Assembly: GCF_001742745.1 (NCBI RefSeq)
Contig: NZ_MJAK01000001.1
Location: 372,001 to 436,000, forward strand
Reading direction: 5' to 3'
DNA from: Curtobacterium sp. ER1/6
GTDB lineage: Bacteria; Actinomycetota; Actinomycetes; Actinomycetales; Microbacteriaceae
Length of the DNA: 64,000 nt
The position numbers and the translations under genes are program-made. The stretch's first letter is position 1. Each line of letters begins with the position of its first letter. Of the stretch, positions 1-8,143 are shown in pieces. The notes beneath the pieces were generated by a model. That model saw only the letters and a list, made by a program, of their open reading frames with translations, was not told the DNA's origin and searched no databases.

Positions 1-439
1 GATCGTCGACGTCCGGCGCGCCTTCGACGCCCGCGCGACCGGCACGCCGCAGCTCGCCGGTGACGGCATGCCCGCCGTCGTCCTCGCGCCGTCCGGTGCC
101 CCCGGCATCACCATCCCGTCCTGGAGTGCGCCGAAGGACGACGCACTCCACCTGCTCCGCAAGGGGTCGGGCGCGGAGCTCACCGCGAAGGACACCGCGG
201 TCGTCAAGTACACGGCCGTCTCCTGGGCCGGCAGCACCGGCGACTCGTCGGTCGTCGGGTCGAGCTGGACCGACGGCTCGGGCGCGCAGACCATCCCGCT
301 GGCGAAGGGCCAGGTCATCGACGGCGTCCGCGACGCCCTCCTCGGCCACCGCGTCGGCGACCAGGTCCTGGCGATCGTCCACCAGCAGGGCCAGGCCACC
401 GCGTACGTCATCGACGTGCTCGGGAAGATGCCCGCCTGA
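1..439 (+). CDS. FKBP-type peptidyl-prolyl isomerase, C-terminal part (5' end outside window)
   Basis: The frame is open from base 2 and ends at TGA 437-439, so only the C-terminal ~145 residues are visible. The end resembles the FKBP fold: a stretch like VVKYTAVSWAGSTGDS (the strand entering the FKBP core), then IPLAKGQVIDGVRDALLGH and VGDQVLAIV, which match the G-W/IPG-L-G-VG-K core of FKBP isomerases. In Microbacteriaceae an FKBP-type isomerase lies directly before pafB, as here. It would catalyse cis-trans isomerisation of X-Pro bonds, probably as a secreted or membrane-tethered folding factor. The signal region is not in the window, so localisation is inference. Confidence 0.8.
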   Translation, partial: IVDVRRAFDARATGTPQLAGDGMPAVVLAPSGAPGITIPSWSAPKDDALHLLRKGSGAELTAKDTAVVKYTAVSWAGSTGDSSVVGSSWTDGSGAQTIPLAKGQVIDGVRDALLGHRVGDQVLAIVHQQGQATAYVIDVLGKMPA

Positions 440-499
440 GGCCTGTCGGACCGTCCACCAACCGCGGCGCGGGTGCACTCCGGTGCACCCGCGCTGCCG

Positions 500-505
500 T
501 AGGAT
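500..505 (+). promoter_or_regulatory. -10 hexamer TAGGAT of pafB, leaderless arrangement
   Basis: TAGGAT lies 7 nt before the GTG start of pafB, so transcription would begin at or next to the start codon. No Shine-Dalgarno sequence is present. No clear -35 is seen. Confidence 0.5.
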
Positions 506-512
506 CGGGCTC

Positions 513-1586
513 GTGCCAGCGACCCGAGCCCCCCGCGTGCCCGCCGAGGAGCGGCTCTTCAGCCTCGTGCTCGCGCTGCTCTCGACGGAGTCGGGGCTGA
601 CCAAGGCGGAGATCCTGGCCAACGTCCAGGGCTACCGCCAGCGCTGGACCGCCGGTGGCGACAACGCCTCGCTGGAGCGGCAGTTCGAGCGTGACAAGGA
701 CGACGTCCGCGAGCTCGGGATCCCGCTCGAGACGATCGAGACCCCGGGCGCCGCCGGCAACAACCAGACGCTGCGCTACCGGATCCCGAAGGGCGAGTAC
801 GACCTGCCGCTCGACGTCCGCTTCACACCGGACGAGTCCGCCCTGCTGTCCCTCGCCGCGATGGCCTGGCGCGAGGGCGCACTGTCCACGGACTCCCGCC
901 GCGCACTGCTCAAGGTGCGCTCGGCCGGCGCCGACGAGGGCGACGCGACGACCGCGGCGCACCCCACCGACATCGCCGCCTACGCGCCGCGGCTCCGGGC
1001 GCGCGACGCCGCGTTCGAGCCGCTGCGCTCGGCGCTCGACCGTGCCGCGGCGGTGCGCTTCGACTACATCACCCCGGGTGAGCACGAGCCGCGACGCCGG
1101 GAACTCGCCCCGCTGGCGCTCGTGCAGCACGGCGGCCGCTGGATGCTCGCGGCGCACGAGTTCGCCACCGGCGGCACGAAGAACTACCTGCTGTCCCGGA
1201 TCGTCGGACCGGTCTCGGCGTACGAGGCCGGCCGGCACCCGGCGCCGGCGGGCGCGGGGGAGCGCGCGCTGGCCGAGCTCGACCGGGTCTGGTCCGAGCG
1301 CTCCGCGCGGATCGCCGTCGTCCCGGGCTCGGACGCCGAGCGTCGGCTGCAGCGACGCCGCGGCACCGAGGTCGACTCCGACGGGGTCCTCGTCCTGCAC
1401 CACGTCGACCCGCAGATCCTCGCCGAGGAGCTCGCGGCGTTCGGGCCGGAGGTCCGCGTGCTCGAACCGGCCGCCCTGCGCGACCGGGTCGTCGCCCGGC
1501 TGCGCGGGCTCGTCGCCGACCACGCGGACCACGCCGACGACACCGCCGCGGCGGGCACCGAGCGGACCGGAGGCGCCCGTGGCTGA
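513..1586 (+). CDS. pafB: WYL-domain transcriptional regulator PafB
   Basis: 357 residues from GTG 513. The N-terminal ~60 residues form a winged helix-turn-helix (EERLFSLVLALLSTESGLTK). A WYL-type sensor domain follows around residues 170-230 (VRFDYITPG, RWMLAAHEF, NYLLSRIVG), then a C-terminal WCX-like extension. In mycobacteria PafB and PafC form a heterodimeric activator of the LexA-independent DNA damage response. The stop overlaps the pafC start by 8 bp, which fits co-translation of the two subunits. The start is placed at GTG because a -10-like TAGGAT lies 7 nt upstream and no ribosome binding site precedes any alternative. Confidence 0.92.
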   Translation: MPATRAPRVPAEERLFSLVLALLSTESGLTKAEILANVQGYRQRWTAGGDNASLERQFERDKDDVRELGIPLETIETPGAAGNNQTLRYRIPKGEYDLPLDVRFTPDESALLSLAAMAWREGALSTDSRRALLKVRSAGADEGDATTAAHPTDIAAYAPRLRARDAAFEPLRSALDRAAAVRFDYITPGEHEPRRRELAPLALVQHGGRWMLAAHEFATGGTKNYLLSRIVGPVSAYEAGRHPAPAGAGERALAELDRVWSERSARIAVVPGSDAERRLQRRRGTEVDSDGVLVLHHVDPQILAEELAAFGPEVRVLEPAALRDRVVARLRGLVADHADHADDTAAAGTERTGGARG

Positions 1587-2550
1587 CCAGCAACCCCTGC
1601 AGGCGCAGGACAAGCTCGCCTTCCTGCTCGTGCTGGTGCCGTACCTCATCGACCACGAGCGCGTCTCGGTCGCCGAGGCGGCCCGGCACTTCGGCGTGCC
1701 GGAGCAGCGGATCCGTCGCGCGGTGGAGCTCATCGCGGTGTCCGGCGTGCCCGGCGAGACGATGCAGTACCAGCACGGCGACCTCTTCGACATCGCCTGG
1801 GACGACTTCGAGCAGAACGACATGATCGTGCTGACGAACCTGGTGGCGATCGACGACTCCCCGCGGCTCTCCGCGCGCGAGGCCTCGGCGCTCATCGCCG
1901 GCCTGCAGTACCTGTCCGCCCTGCCCGAGGCCGCCGACCGCGACGCGATCCGGGCGCTGATGGCGAAGCTCTCCCGCGGCGCCGGCGGTGCCGCGTCGAA
2001 CGTGGCCGTCGGCCAGGACCTCCACGACGCCGCGCTCACCACGATCCGCAGCGCCGTCGCGGGCGGCCGCGGGCTCGCGTTCGAGTACGTCGGGCCCCGC
2101 ACCCAGGGCGGGACCCGCCGGGTCGACCCGCTGCGCGTCGAGTCGATCGACACCGACTGGTACCTGCGCGCGTGGGACCTGGACCGGCAGGCACTCCGGA
2201 CGTTCCGACTCGACCGCATGTCGAACGTGCGCGTGGACGACCGCGCCGCCGAGAAGACGATCGACGACGTCGTGCTCCCGGACACCCTGTTCCAGCAGTC
2301 CGGCGGCGACGTCATCGTCACGGTCGAGCTCGACTGCTCGTCGCTGCCGCTCGTGGCCGACTACCTCGCCGACACGGCCGACGCCGAGGACGCCGACGGC
2401 CGCGTGCGCATCCGCCTCGCCGCGTCGAACGGCTTCGACGGGGTGGTGCGCCTGGTCGCGGGCCTGCCCGGTCGCGCCGTCGTCATCGACCCGCCGGCCG
2501 CGCGCGCCGCGGTGCGGGCCTTCGCCGAGGCGGCCCTCGCCGCCGAGTGA
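1579..2550 (+). CDS. pafC: WYL-domain transcriptional regulator PafC
   Basis: 323 residues from GTG 1579, overlapping the end of pafB. It shows the same architecture as PafB: N-terminal HTH (AQDKLAFLLVLVPYLIDHERVS), central WYL region (GLAFEYVGPRTQGGTRRVDP, DTDWYLRAWDL, LRTFRLDRM) and a C-terminal WCX-like domain ending in RAFAEAALAAE. It should act as the partner subunit of PafB. A GC-rich hairpin follows before tatC. No tatA-like frame is visible in the gap, although tatA sits here in several relatives. Confidence 0.92.
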   Translation: MADQQPLQAQDKLAFLLVLVPYLIDHERVSVAEAARHFGVPEQRIRRAVELIAVSGVPGETMQYQHGDLFDIAWDDFEQNDMIVLTNLVAIDDSPRLSAREASALIAGLQYLSALPEAADRDAIRALMAKLSRGAGGAASNVAVGQDLHDAALTTIRSAVAGGRGLAFEYVGPRTQGGTRRVDPLRVESIDTDWYLRAWDLDRQALRTFRLDRMSNVRVDDRAAEKTIDDVVLPDTLFQQSGGDVIVTVELDCSSLPLVADYLADTADAEDADGRVRIRLAASNGFDGVVRLVAGLPGRAVVIDPPAARAAVRAFAEAALAAE

Positions 2551-2607
2551 GGCGGCTCGCGCCACCGGGTGCAGCGTCGTCCGCGTCGGCGCGGGCGAGC
2601 CGACGGC

Positions 2608-2649
2608 GGACGGGAGGCGCGGGTCGGGCCCGCCCCGCGCCTCCAGTCC
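2608..2649. terminator. GC-rich inverted repeat between pafC and tatC (GGGAGGCGCG family)
   Basis: The arms at 2608-2623 and 2634-2649 pair over 16 bp with one mismatch around a 10-nt loop. The left arm begins GGACGGGAGGCGCGGG. There is no T-tract. The same arm sequence recurs at 11644, 20206 and 43197, so this belongs to a repeated intergenic hairpin family that probably ends transcription. Confidence 0.6.
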
Positions 2650-2702
2650 GGACACGGGCTGTGCGTCCGTCCACCGCGGCGAGTCTGTCGGTGCCGGTCC
2701 CG

Positions 2703-2708
2703 TAGGAT
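2703..2708 (+). promoter_or_regulatory. -10 hexamer TAGGAT of tatC, leaderless arrangement
   Basis: TAGGAT lies 6 nt before the tatC ATG, with the same hexamer and near-identical spacing as pafB. This suggests a separate leaderless promoter for tatC-helY after the hairpin at 2608-2649. Confidence 0.5.
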
Positions 2709-2714
2709 CGGTCC

Positions 2715-3539
2715 ATGGCTTCGACGACCGCGAGCGGGCGAGCGGAGCGGCCCGGTCGTCCGAAGAAGGACACCGAGGGCCGCATGTCGCTCGGGCAGCA
2801 CCTCATCGAGCTGCGCAACCGCCTGTTCAAGGCCGTCCTCGCGGTCGTCGTGTGCGCGATCGGCGGTTGGTTCCTCACGCCGTTCGTCCTCGACGCACTG
2901 CGCTCACCGGTCACGCAGCTGGCCGAGGTCGGCGGGCACACCGCCGAGCTGAACTTCCCGATGATCACCGGGGCGTTCGACCTGCGCCTGCAGATCGCCG
3001 TCACCATCGGTGTGGTCATCTCGAGCCCGATCTGGCTGTACCAGGTCTGGGCCTTCATCGTGCCGGCGCTCGTCCGCCGCGAGAAGCAGTACGTGTTCGG
3101 CTTCCTCGGCACCGCGATCCCGCTGTTCTTCGCCGGCTGCTGGTTCGGCTGGTACGTCCTGCCGCACATCGTCGGGATCCTCGGCAGCTTCGTGTCCAGC
3201 CAGGACACCTCGATCGTCGACGCGAAGGCGTACTACGACTTCGTCATCAAGCTCATCGTCGCGGTCGGGATCGCCTTCGTCCTGCCGGTGTTCCTCGTGC
3301 TGCTGAACTTCGTCGGCGTGCTCTCGGCGAGTTCGATCATCAAGAGCTGGCGCGTGGCGATCCTGTGCATCCTGGTGTTCTGCGCCATCGTGACCCCGTC
3401 GGCGGACGTCATCTCGATGTTCCTGCTCGCGGTGCCGATGACGGTGCTCTACGTCGCCGCGTGCATCATCACGTGGTTCCACGACCGCCGGCTCGCGAAG
3501 AAGCAGGCGAAGCTCGACGAGGAGTACGGGATCTCATGA
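2715..3539 (+). CDS. tatC: Twin-arginine translocase subunit TatC
   Basis: 274 residues with six predicted membrane spans. The family signature MSLGQHLIELRNRL occupies residues ~25-38, followed by the GAFDLRLQIAVTIGVVISSPIW region and the conserved FVLPVFLVLLNFVG span. TatC binds the twin-arginine signal peptide and nucleates the translocase that exports folded proteins. The stop overlaps the next start (ATGA), so translation is probably coupled to the helicase gene. The C-terminus is a lysine-rich cytoplasmic tail. No TatA partner is encoded nearby. Confidence 0.96.
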   Translation: MASTTASGRAERPGRPKKDTEGRMSLGQHLIELRNRLFKAVLAVVVCAIGGWFLTPFVLDALRSPVTQLAEVGGHTAELNFPMITGAFDLRLQIAVTIGVVISSPIWLYQVWAFIVPALVRREKQYVFGFLGTAIPLFFAGCWFGWYVLPHIVGILGSFVSSQDTSIVDAKAYYDFVIKLIVAVGIAFVLPVFLVLLNFVGVLSASSIIKSWRVAILCILVFCAIVTPSADVISMFLLAVPMTVLYVAACIITWFHDRRLAKKQAKLDEEYGIS

Positions 3540-5977
3540 CGACCGGCCTCAGCCCCGCGGAGCGGTTCCAGGCGGCGAAGGTCCGCAACCGCTCGCGCAA
3601 CCTCGAGCTCTTCCGGACCGACCTGCGCTTCGACCTCGACCCGTTCCAGATCGCCGCGTGCGACGCGCTCGACCAGGGCCGCAGCGTCCTGGTCGCCGCC
3701 CCGACCGGTGCCGGCAAGACGATCGTCGCCGAGTTCGCGATCTGGCTCGCGATGCGCCAGCCCACGGCGAAGGTGTTCTACACGACGCCGATGAAGGCGC
3801 TGAGCAACCAGAAGTACGCCGAGCTCGTCGCCGAGTACGGCGAGTCCGAGGTCGGACTGCTGACCGGGGACACGAACGTCAACCCGCGCGCCCGCGTCGT
3901 CGTGATGACGACCGAGGTGCTCCGCAACATGATCTACGCGGACTCCGAGCTGCTCGACGACCTGGCGTGGGTCGTGCTCGACGAGGTGCACTACCTGGCC
4001 GACCGGTTCCGCGGGGCCGTGTGGGAAGAGGTCATCCTGCACCTGCCGACCGAGGTCCGGCTGGTGTCGCTCAGCGCGACCGTGTCGAACGCCGAGGAGT
4101 TCGGCGACTGGCTGCAGACCGTCCGCGGCGACACCGACGTCATCGTGTCCGAGGACCGTCCGGTACCGCTCGAGCAGCACGTGCTCGTCGGCAACAAGAT
4201 GGTCGACCTGTTCGACTCCAGCGGGGCGGCGGCGACGAACCGTGTCAACCCGGAGCTCCTGCGGCTCGTCGGCGGCGGTGCCCGGAGTGAGCGGAACGGC
4301 GGCGGACACCGCGGCCGTCGTGGTCGCGGCGGCTACCCGGAGCGCCGGGGTCCGCGCACCGAGAAGATGTACCGCGAGCAGATCGCGAAGGTGCTCGACG
4401 AGCGCATGCTGCTGCCCGCGATCTTCTTCGTGTTCAGCCGCAACGGCTGCGACCAGGGCGTCCGCCAGGTGCTCCGGTCCGGCATCTCGCTGACGACGGC
4501 CGACGAGCGCAACGAGATCCGCGAGACCGCCGAGTACCACTGCCGCACGCTGCTCGACGAGGACCTCGCCGTGCTCGGCTACTGGGAGTGGCTCGAGGGT
4601 CTCGAGCGCGGGGTCGCCGCCCACCACGCCGGACTCCTGCCGGCGTTCAAGGAGGTCGTCGAGGACCTCTTCCGCCGCAAGCTCCTCAAGGTCGTCTTCG
4701 CCACCGAGACCCTGGCGCTCGGCGTCAACATGCCGGCGCGCACCGTCGTGCTCGAGAAGCTCGAGAAGTTCAACGGCGAGGCCCGGGTCCCGATCACGCC
4801 GGGGGAGTACACGCAGCTCACCGGTCGCGCCGGTCGTCGGGGGATCGACGTCGAGGGGCACTCGGTCATCCAGTGGTCCGACGGTCTCGACCCGCAGGCC
4901 GTGGCCTCGCTCGCGAGCCGCCGCACCTACCCGCTCAACTCGTCGTTCAAGCCGACGTACAACATGGCCGTGAACCTCATCGAGCAGTTCGGCCGCCAGC
5001 GCACGCGCGAGGTGCTCGAGACGTCGTTCGCGCAGTTCCAGGCGGACCGCTCGGTCGTCGACCTGGCCCGGAAGGTCCGCTCGCAGCAGGAGTCGCTCGA
5101 CGGGTACCAGCGCGCGATGGAGTGCCACCTCGGCGACTTCACCGAGTACGCCGCCCTCCGTCGCCGCCTGTCCGACCTCGAGCGCACGAACGTGCCCGGC
5201 GGCCGCGAGGCCTCGCACGGCGCCCGCCAGGAGCGCCAGGCCGCGATCACGGACGTCCGTCGGCAGATGCAGCGGCACCCGTGCCACGCCTGCCCCGACC
5301 GGGAGGCGCACGCCCGCTGGGCCGAGCGCTGGTACAAGCTCAAGCGCGGGCACGACAAGCTCGTGCAGCAGATCCGGTCGCGCACCGGTGCGGTCGCGAC
5401 GACGTTCGACCGCGTCACCGACGTGCTCCTGCAGCTCGGGTACCTCGTCGTCACCGGCGACGACGAGGCGACGGTCGCCGCGGGCGGCCGGCGCCTGCAG
5501 CGCATCTACGGGGAGCGCGACCTGCTCGTCGCGGAGTGCCTCGAGGCCGGGGTCTGGAAGGACCTCACCCCCGCGCAGCTCGCCGCGATGGCCGCCACGA
5601 TCGTCTACCAGCCCCGCCGCGAGGACGCGCCCGGCACCGAGCACGCCCTGCCGCGCGGGGCGTTCCGGCCGGCCCTCGACGAGACCCTGACGATCTGGGC
5701 GCGCCTCGACGACATCGAGCGCGACGCCCGGCTCGCGGGGTCGCAGCCGCCGACCCCGGCGATGTCGGTGGGCATGTTCCGCTGGGCGTCCGGTTCGGCG
5801 CTCGACGACGTCCTGCGCACGCTCGACATGCCCGCCGGCGACTTCGTCCGCTGGTCGAAGCAGGTCATCGACCTGCTCGACCAGGTCCGGAACGCCGGCG
5901 ACGACGACCTCGCCCAGACCGCCCGCCGTGCGACGGACGCGGTCCGCCGCGGCATCGTCGCCTACGCGACGGTCTGA
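3536..5977 (+). CDS. helY: DEAD/DEAH-box RNA helicase, HelY/Mtr4-like
   Basis: 813 residues. A RecA-like core carries Walker A APTGAGKT (residues 55-62), a DEVH box (VVLDEVHYLAD, ~145-155), LSAT motif III (~180), and motif VI in QLTGRAGRRGID (~430). The C-terminal half matches the DSHCT region of Ski2/Mtr4 helicases. A disordered Gly/Arg insertion at residues ~245-275 contains GGGHRGRRGRGGYPERRG, like an RGG RNA-binding box. The family unwinds structured RNA, presumably with the RNA degradation machinery. ATG 3536 overlaps the tatC stop by 4 bp. In actinobacteria this gene regularly follows tatC. Confidence 0.93.
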   Translation: MTTGLSPAERFQAAKVRNRSRNLELFRTDLRFDLDPFQIAACDALDQGRSVLVAAPTGAGKTIVAEFAIWLAMRQPTAKVFYTTPMKALSNQKYAELVAEYGESEVGLLTGDTNVNPRARVVVMTTEVLRNMIYADSELLDDLAWVVLDEVHYLADRFRGAVWEEVILHLPTEVRLVSLSATVSNAEEFGDWLQTVRGDTDVIVSEDRPVPLEQHVLVGNKMVDLFDSSGAAATNRVNPELLRLVGGGARSERNGGGHRGRRGRGGYPERRGPRTEKMYREQIAKVLDERMLLPAIFFVFSRNGCDQGVRQVLRSGISLTTADERNEIRETAEYHCRTLLDEDLAVLGYWEWLEGLERGVAAHHAGLLPAFKEVVEDLFRRKLLKVVFATETLALGVNMPARTVVLEKLEKFNGEARVPITPGEYTQLTGRAGRRGIDVEGHSVIQWSDGLDPQAVASLASRRTYPLNSSFKPTYNMAVNLIEQFGRQRTREVLETSFAQFQADRSVVDLARKVRSQQESLDGYQRAMECHLGDFTEYAALRRRLSDLERTNVPGGREASHGARQERQAAITDVRRQMQRHPCHACPDREAHARWAERWYKLKRGHDKLVQQIRSRTGAVATTFDRVTDVLLQLGYLVVTGDDEATVAAGGRRLQRIYGERDLLVAECLEAGVWKDLTPAQLAAMAATIVYQPRREDAPGTEHALPRGAFRPALDETLTIWARLDDIERDARLAGSQPPTPAMSVGMFRWASGSALDDVLRTLDMPAGDFVRWSKQVIDLLDQVRNAGDDDLAQTARRATDAVRRGIVAYATV

Positions 5978-5988
5978 CGGGAGGAACA

Positions 5989-7593
5989 GTGGCGGTCCTC
6001 GAGGCGGCGGTGCGCCCGCAGGTCGGTCGGCCGGACCCGGTGCGGGCCGCCGAGTTCGCGGCACTGCCACTGCGGACCGCCTTCCCGCTCGCCGTCGTCG
6101 GCGGGCTGCTGTTCGCGCTCGCCTTCCCGTCGCCGGGCTGGTGGTTCCTCGCCTACCCGGCCACGGCGTGCATGCTCCTCGCTTCGATGGGCCAGCGCGC
6201 CCGACGGGCTGCATGGCTCGGCTACGTCGCCGGTGCGGCCTTCTGGCTGCCGGCGATCTCGTGGGCGGGCCGGTACCTCGGGCCGGTCCCGTGGCTCGCG
6301 CTCGCACTCGTCGAGGCCGCGTACTTCGCCCTCGGCAGCGTGGCGATCGCCCTCGCGTACCGCTGGGTCGCCCGTGTGCTGCCCGCGACCGCCTGGCGGG
6401 TGTGGGGCCTCCCGGCCGTCGTCGCCGGACTCTGGACCGGACGCGAGTGGTTCTCCGGGAGCTGGCCGTACGAGGGGTTCGCCTGGGGACGCGTCGGTCT
6501 GTCCCAGTCGCAGGGCCCCTTCACGCACCTCGCCGCCTACGTCGGCGTGCTCGGCGTGAGCTTCCTCGTCGTCTACTGCGTCGCCGTCGTGGTCTCGCTG
6601 GCGATCGTCGTCCCGCACGCGCCCGGGGCGGTGCTCCGCACGCCGGTCCGCGTCGCGACCGCCGGCCTGCTCGTCGCCGTGGTCCTCGCGATGCCCGCGT
6701 GGCCGACCCGGATCGACGGCAGCATCCGTGTCGAGGCGGTGCAGGGCAACGGTCCGGCCGGGTACTTCGACCGCGCGCAGCCGGGCGAGGTGCTCAGCGC
6801 GCAGGTCGCAGCGACCGACGTCGGGGCGGAGGGCGTGGACCTCGTGGTGTGGCCCGAGGCCGCGGCCGAGGCCGACCCCCGACGGTTCCCGGCGGTCGCC
6901 GGCGCGCTCGACTCGGTCGTCGACACGATCGGCGCGCCGCTCGTCGCCGGTGCGATCACGCAGACCTCGTCCGGCGTCCTGCACAACACCTCGTTCGTCT
7001 GGACCCGCGACGGGTGGCAGTCGTCCTACGACAAGAAGCGCCCCGTGCCGTTCGGCGAGTACGTGCCCGACCGGTGGTTCTTCTCGAAGCTCGCACCGTC
7101 GCTCATCGGGCTGCTGCAGCGCGACTACACGCCGGGGACGAAGCCGAACGTGCTCGACGTCGCGGGCATCCGGGCCGGGATCGCGGTCTGCTTCGACATC
7201 GTCGACGACGGGCTCACCGCCGACATGGCGCGCGGGGGAGCGCAGGTCATCCTCGCGCAGACGAACAACGCCGACTTCTCGGGCACCGACGAGAACCTGC
7301 AGCAGCTCGAGATCGCGCGACTGCGGGCCGTCGAGACCGGTCGGTCGCTCGTCAACATCTCCACGGTCGGCGCGTCACAGGTGATCGACCCGACCGGGCG
7401 CACCATCGACCGCATCCCGGCGTACACGGCGACGTCGATGATCACGGACGTGCCGCTGGGCACCGGGACCACCCCGGCCACGGTCGTCTCCGGGTCCGTG
7501 ACCCTCCTCGTCTCGCTCGGCTCGGTCCTGGTGCTGCTGGCCTGCGCACCGTGGACGCGCCGGTCGCGCCGCTCGGCGCGCCGCACTTCCTGA
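5989..7593 (+). CDS. lnt: Apolipoprotein N-acyltransferase Lnt
   Basis: 534 residues from GTG 5989, preceded by GGAGGAACA. The N-terminal ~220 residues hold the membrane spans. A carbon-nitrogen hydrolase domain starts near residue 244. The catalytic set is visible: Glu in VVWPEAAAE (residue 290), Lys in the DKKRPVPFGEYVP motif (~350) and Cys in GIAVCFDIVDDG (residue 401). A last membrane span lies near the C-terminus. Lnt N-acylates the lipid-modified cysteine of lipoproteins outside the membrane. It follows helY by 11 bp and is probably in the same transcript. Confidence 0.93.
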   Translation: MAVLEAAVRPQVGRPDPVRAAEFAALPLRTAFPLAVVGGLLFALAFPSPGWWFLAYPATACMLLASMGQRARRAAWLGYVAGAAFWLPAISWAGRYLGPVPWLALALVEAAYFALGSVAIALAYRWVARVLPATAWRVWGLPAVVAGLWTGREWFSGSWPYEGFAWGRVGLSQSQGPFTHLAAYVGVLGVSFLVVYCVAVVVSLAIVVPHAPGAVLRTPVRVATAGLLVAVVLAMPAWPTRIDGSIRVEAVQGNGPAGYFDRAQPGEVLSAQVAATDVGAEGVDLVVWPEAAAEADPRRFPAVAGALDSVVDTIGAPLVAGAITQTSSGVLHNTSFVWTRDGWQSSYDKKRPVPFGEYVPDRWFFSKLAPSLIGLLQRDYTPGTKPNVLDVAGIRAGIAVCFDIVDDGLTADMARGGAQVILAQTNNADFSGTDENLQQLEIARLRAVETGRSLVNISTVGASQVIDPTGRTIDRIPAYTATSMITDVPLGTGTTPATVVSGSVTLLVSLGSVLVLLACAPWTRRSRRSARRTS

Positions 7594-7638
7594 ACGGCGC
7601 CACCTCCCACTGGGAACGCTCTGTGAATGCGCCCAACC

Positions 7639-7665
7639 GGGATTCCCGACGCGTGGGAGGGTGTT
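7639..7665 (+). promoter_or_regulatory. SigR/SigH-like promoter candidate for rbpA
   Basis: GGGATT at 7639-7644 and GTT at 7663-7665 are separated by 18 nt. This approximates the GGAAT-N18-GTT promoter of oxidative-stress sigma factors of the SigR/SigH type. rbpA is a known SigR target in Streptomyces, so the match is sensible, but one -35 base deviates. Confidence 0.4.
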
Positions 7666-7697
7666 GAGGAGGGCAGACGAGCGAGAGGAGCACACAC

Positions 7698-8048
7698 ATG
7701 GCTGATCGGAGTCTCCGCGGGATGCGGCTCGGGAGCCAGAGTCTCCAGAGCGAGGAGGGCGTCGAGCTCTCCGACCGGAAGCGCGCGGTGTACCAGACCG
7801 ACTCGGGTGAGACGTTCGACATCGTCTTCTCGGCCGAGGCGGACGTGCCGCAGACGTGGTCCGAGCCCCGGACCGGGCGCGAAGGACGGCTGCTGGGCGA
7901 CGACGGGATCCCCGTCGAGGTCGCTGCCGAGGACGTCAAGGCGCCGAGGACCCACTGGGACATGCTGCTCGAGCGGCGGTCGCGGGAGGAACTCGAGGAA
8001 CTGCTGCAGGAACGGCTCCAGTTCCTCCGCGCACGACGCGGCGCCTAG
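7698..8048 (+). CDS. rbpA: RNA polymerase-binding protein RbpA
   Basis: 116 residues, the usual RbpA length. The sequence starts MADRSLRGMRLGSQSLQSEEGVE, followed by a core RbpA region (KRAVYQTDSGETFDIVFSAEADVPQTWSE), a linker rich in basic residues, and a sigma-interacting tail (KAPRTHWDMLLERRSREELEELL). RbpA binds the beta subunit and group 1/2 sigma factors and stimulates open-complex formation. GAGAGGAG precedes the ATG. A SigR-like promoter candidate lies 50-60 bp upstream, and a strong palindromic terminator follows. Confidence 0.95.
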   Translation: MADRSLRGMRLGSQSLQSEEGVELSDRKRAVYQTDSGETFDIVFSAEADVPQTWSEPRTGREGRLLGDDGIPVEVAAEDVKAPRTHWDMLLERRSREELEELLQERLQFLRARRGA

Positions 8049-8063
8049 GACACACGCACACGA

Positions 8064-8103
8064 ACGACGACGCCCGCCCCGGATCCGGGGCGGGCGTCGT
8101 CGT
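8064..8103. terminator. Bidirectional terminator between rbpA and the SPFH gene
   Basis: A perfect 40-nt palindrome centred at 8083/8084 on GGATCC, with arms containing ACGACGCCCGCCCC. It lies between two convergent genes and can serve both strands. Confidence 0.75.
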
Positions 8104-8143
8104 GTTCCTGGGGCGTCGGCCCTGTTCCTGGGGTGTCGGGGGG

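Noticed and set aside
3449..6307. Minus-strand ORF of 952 codons opposite the helicase
   Set aside because: Antisense to helY with intact helicase motifs, and lacks any recognisable domain.
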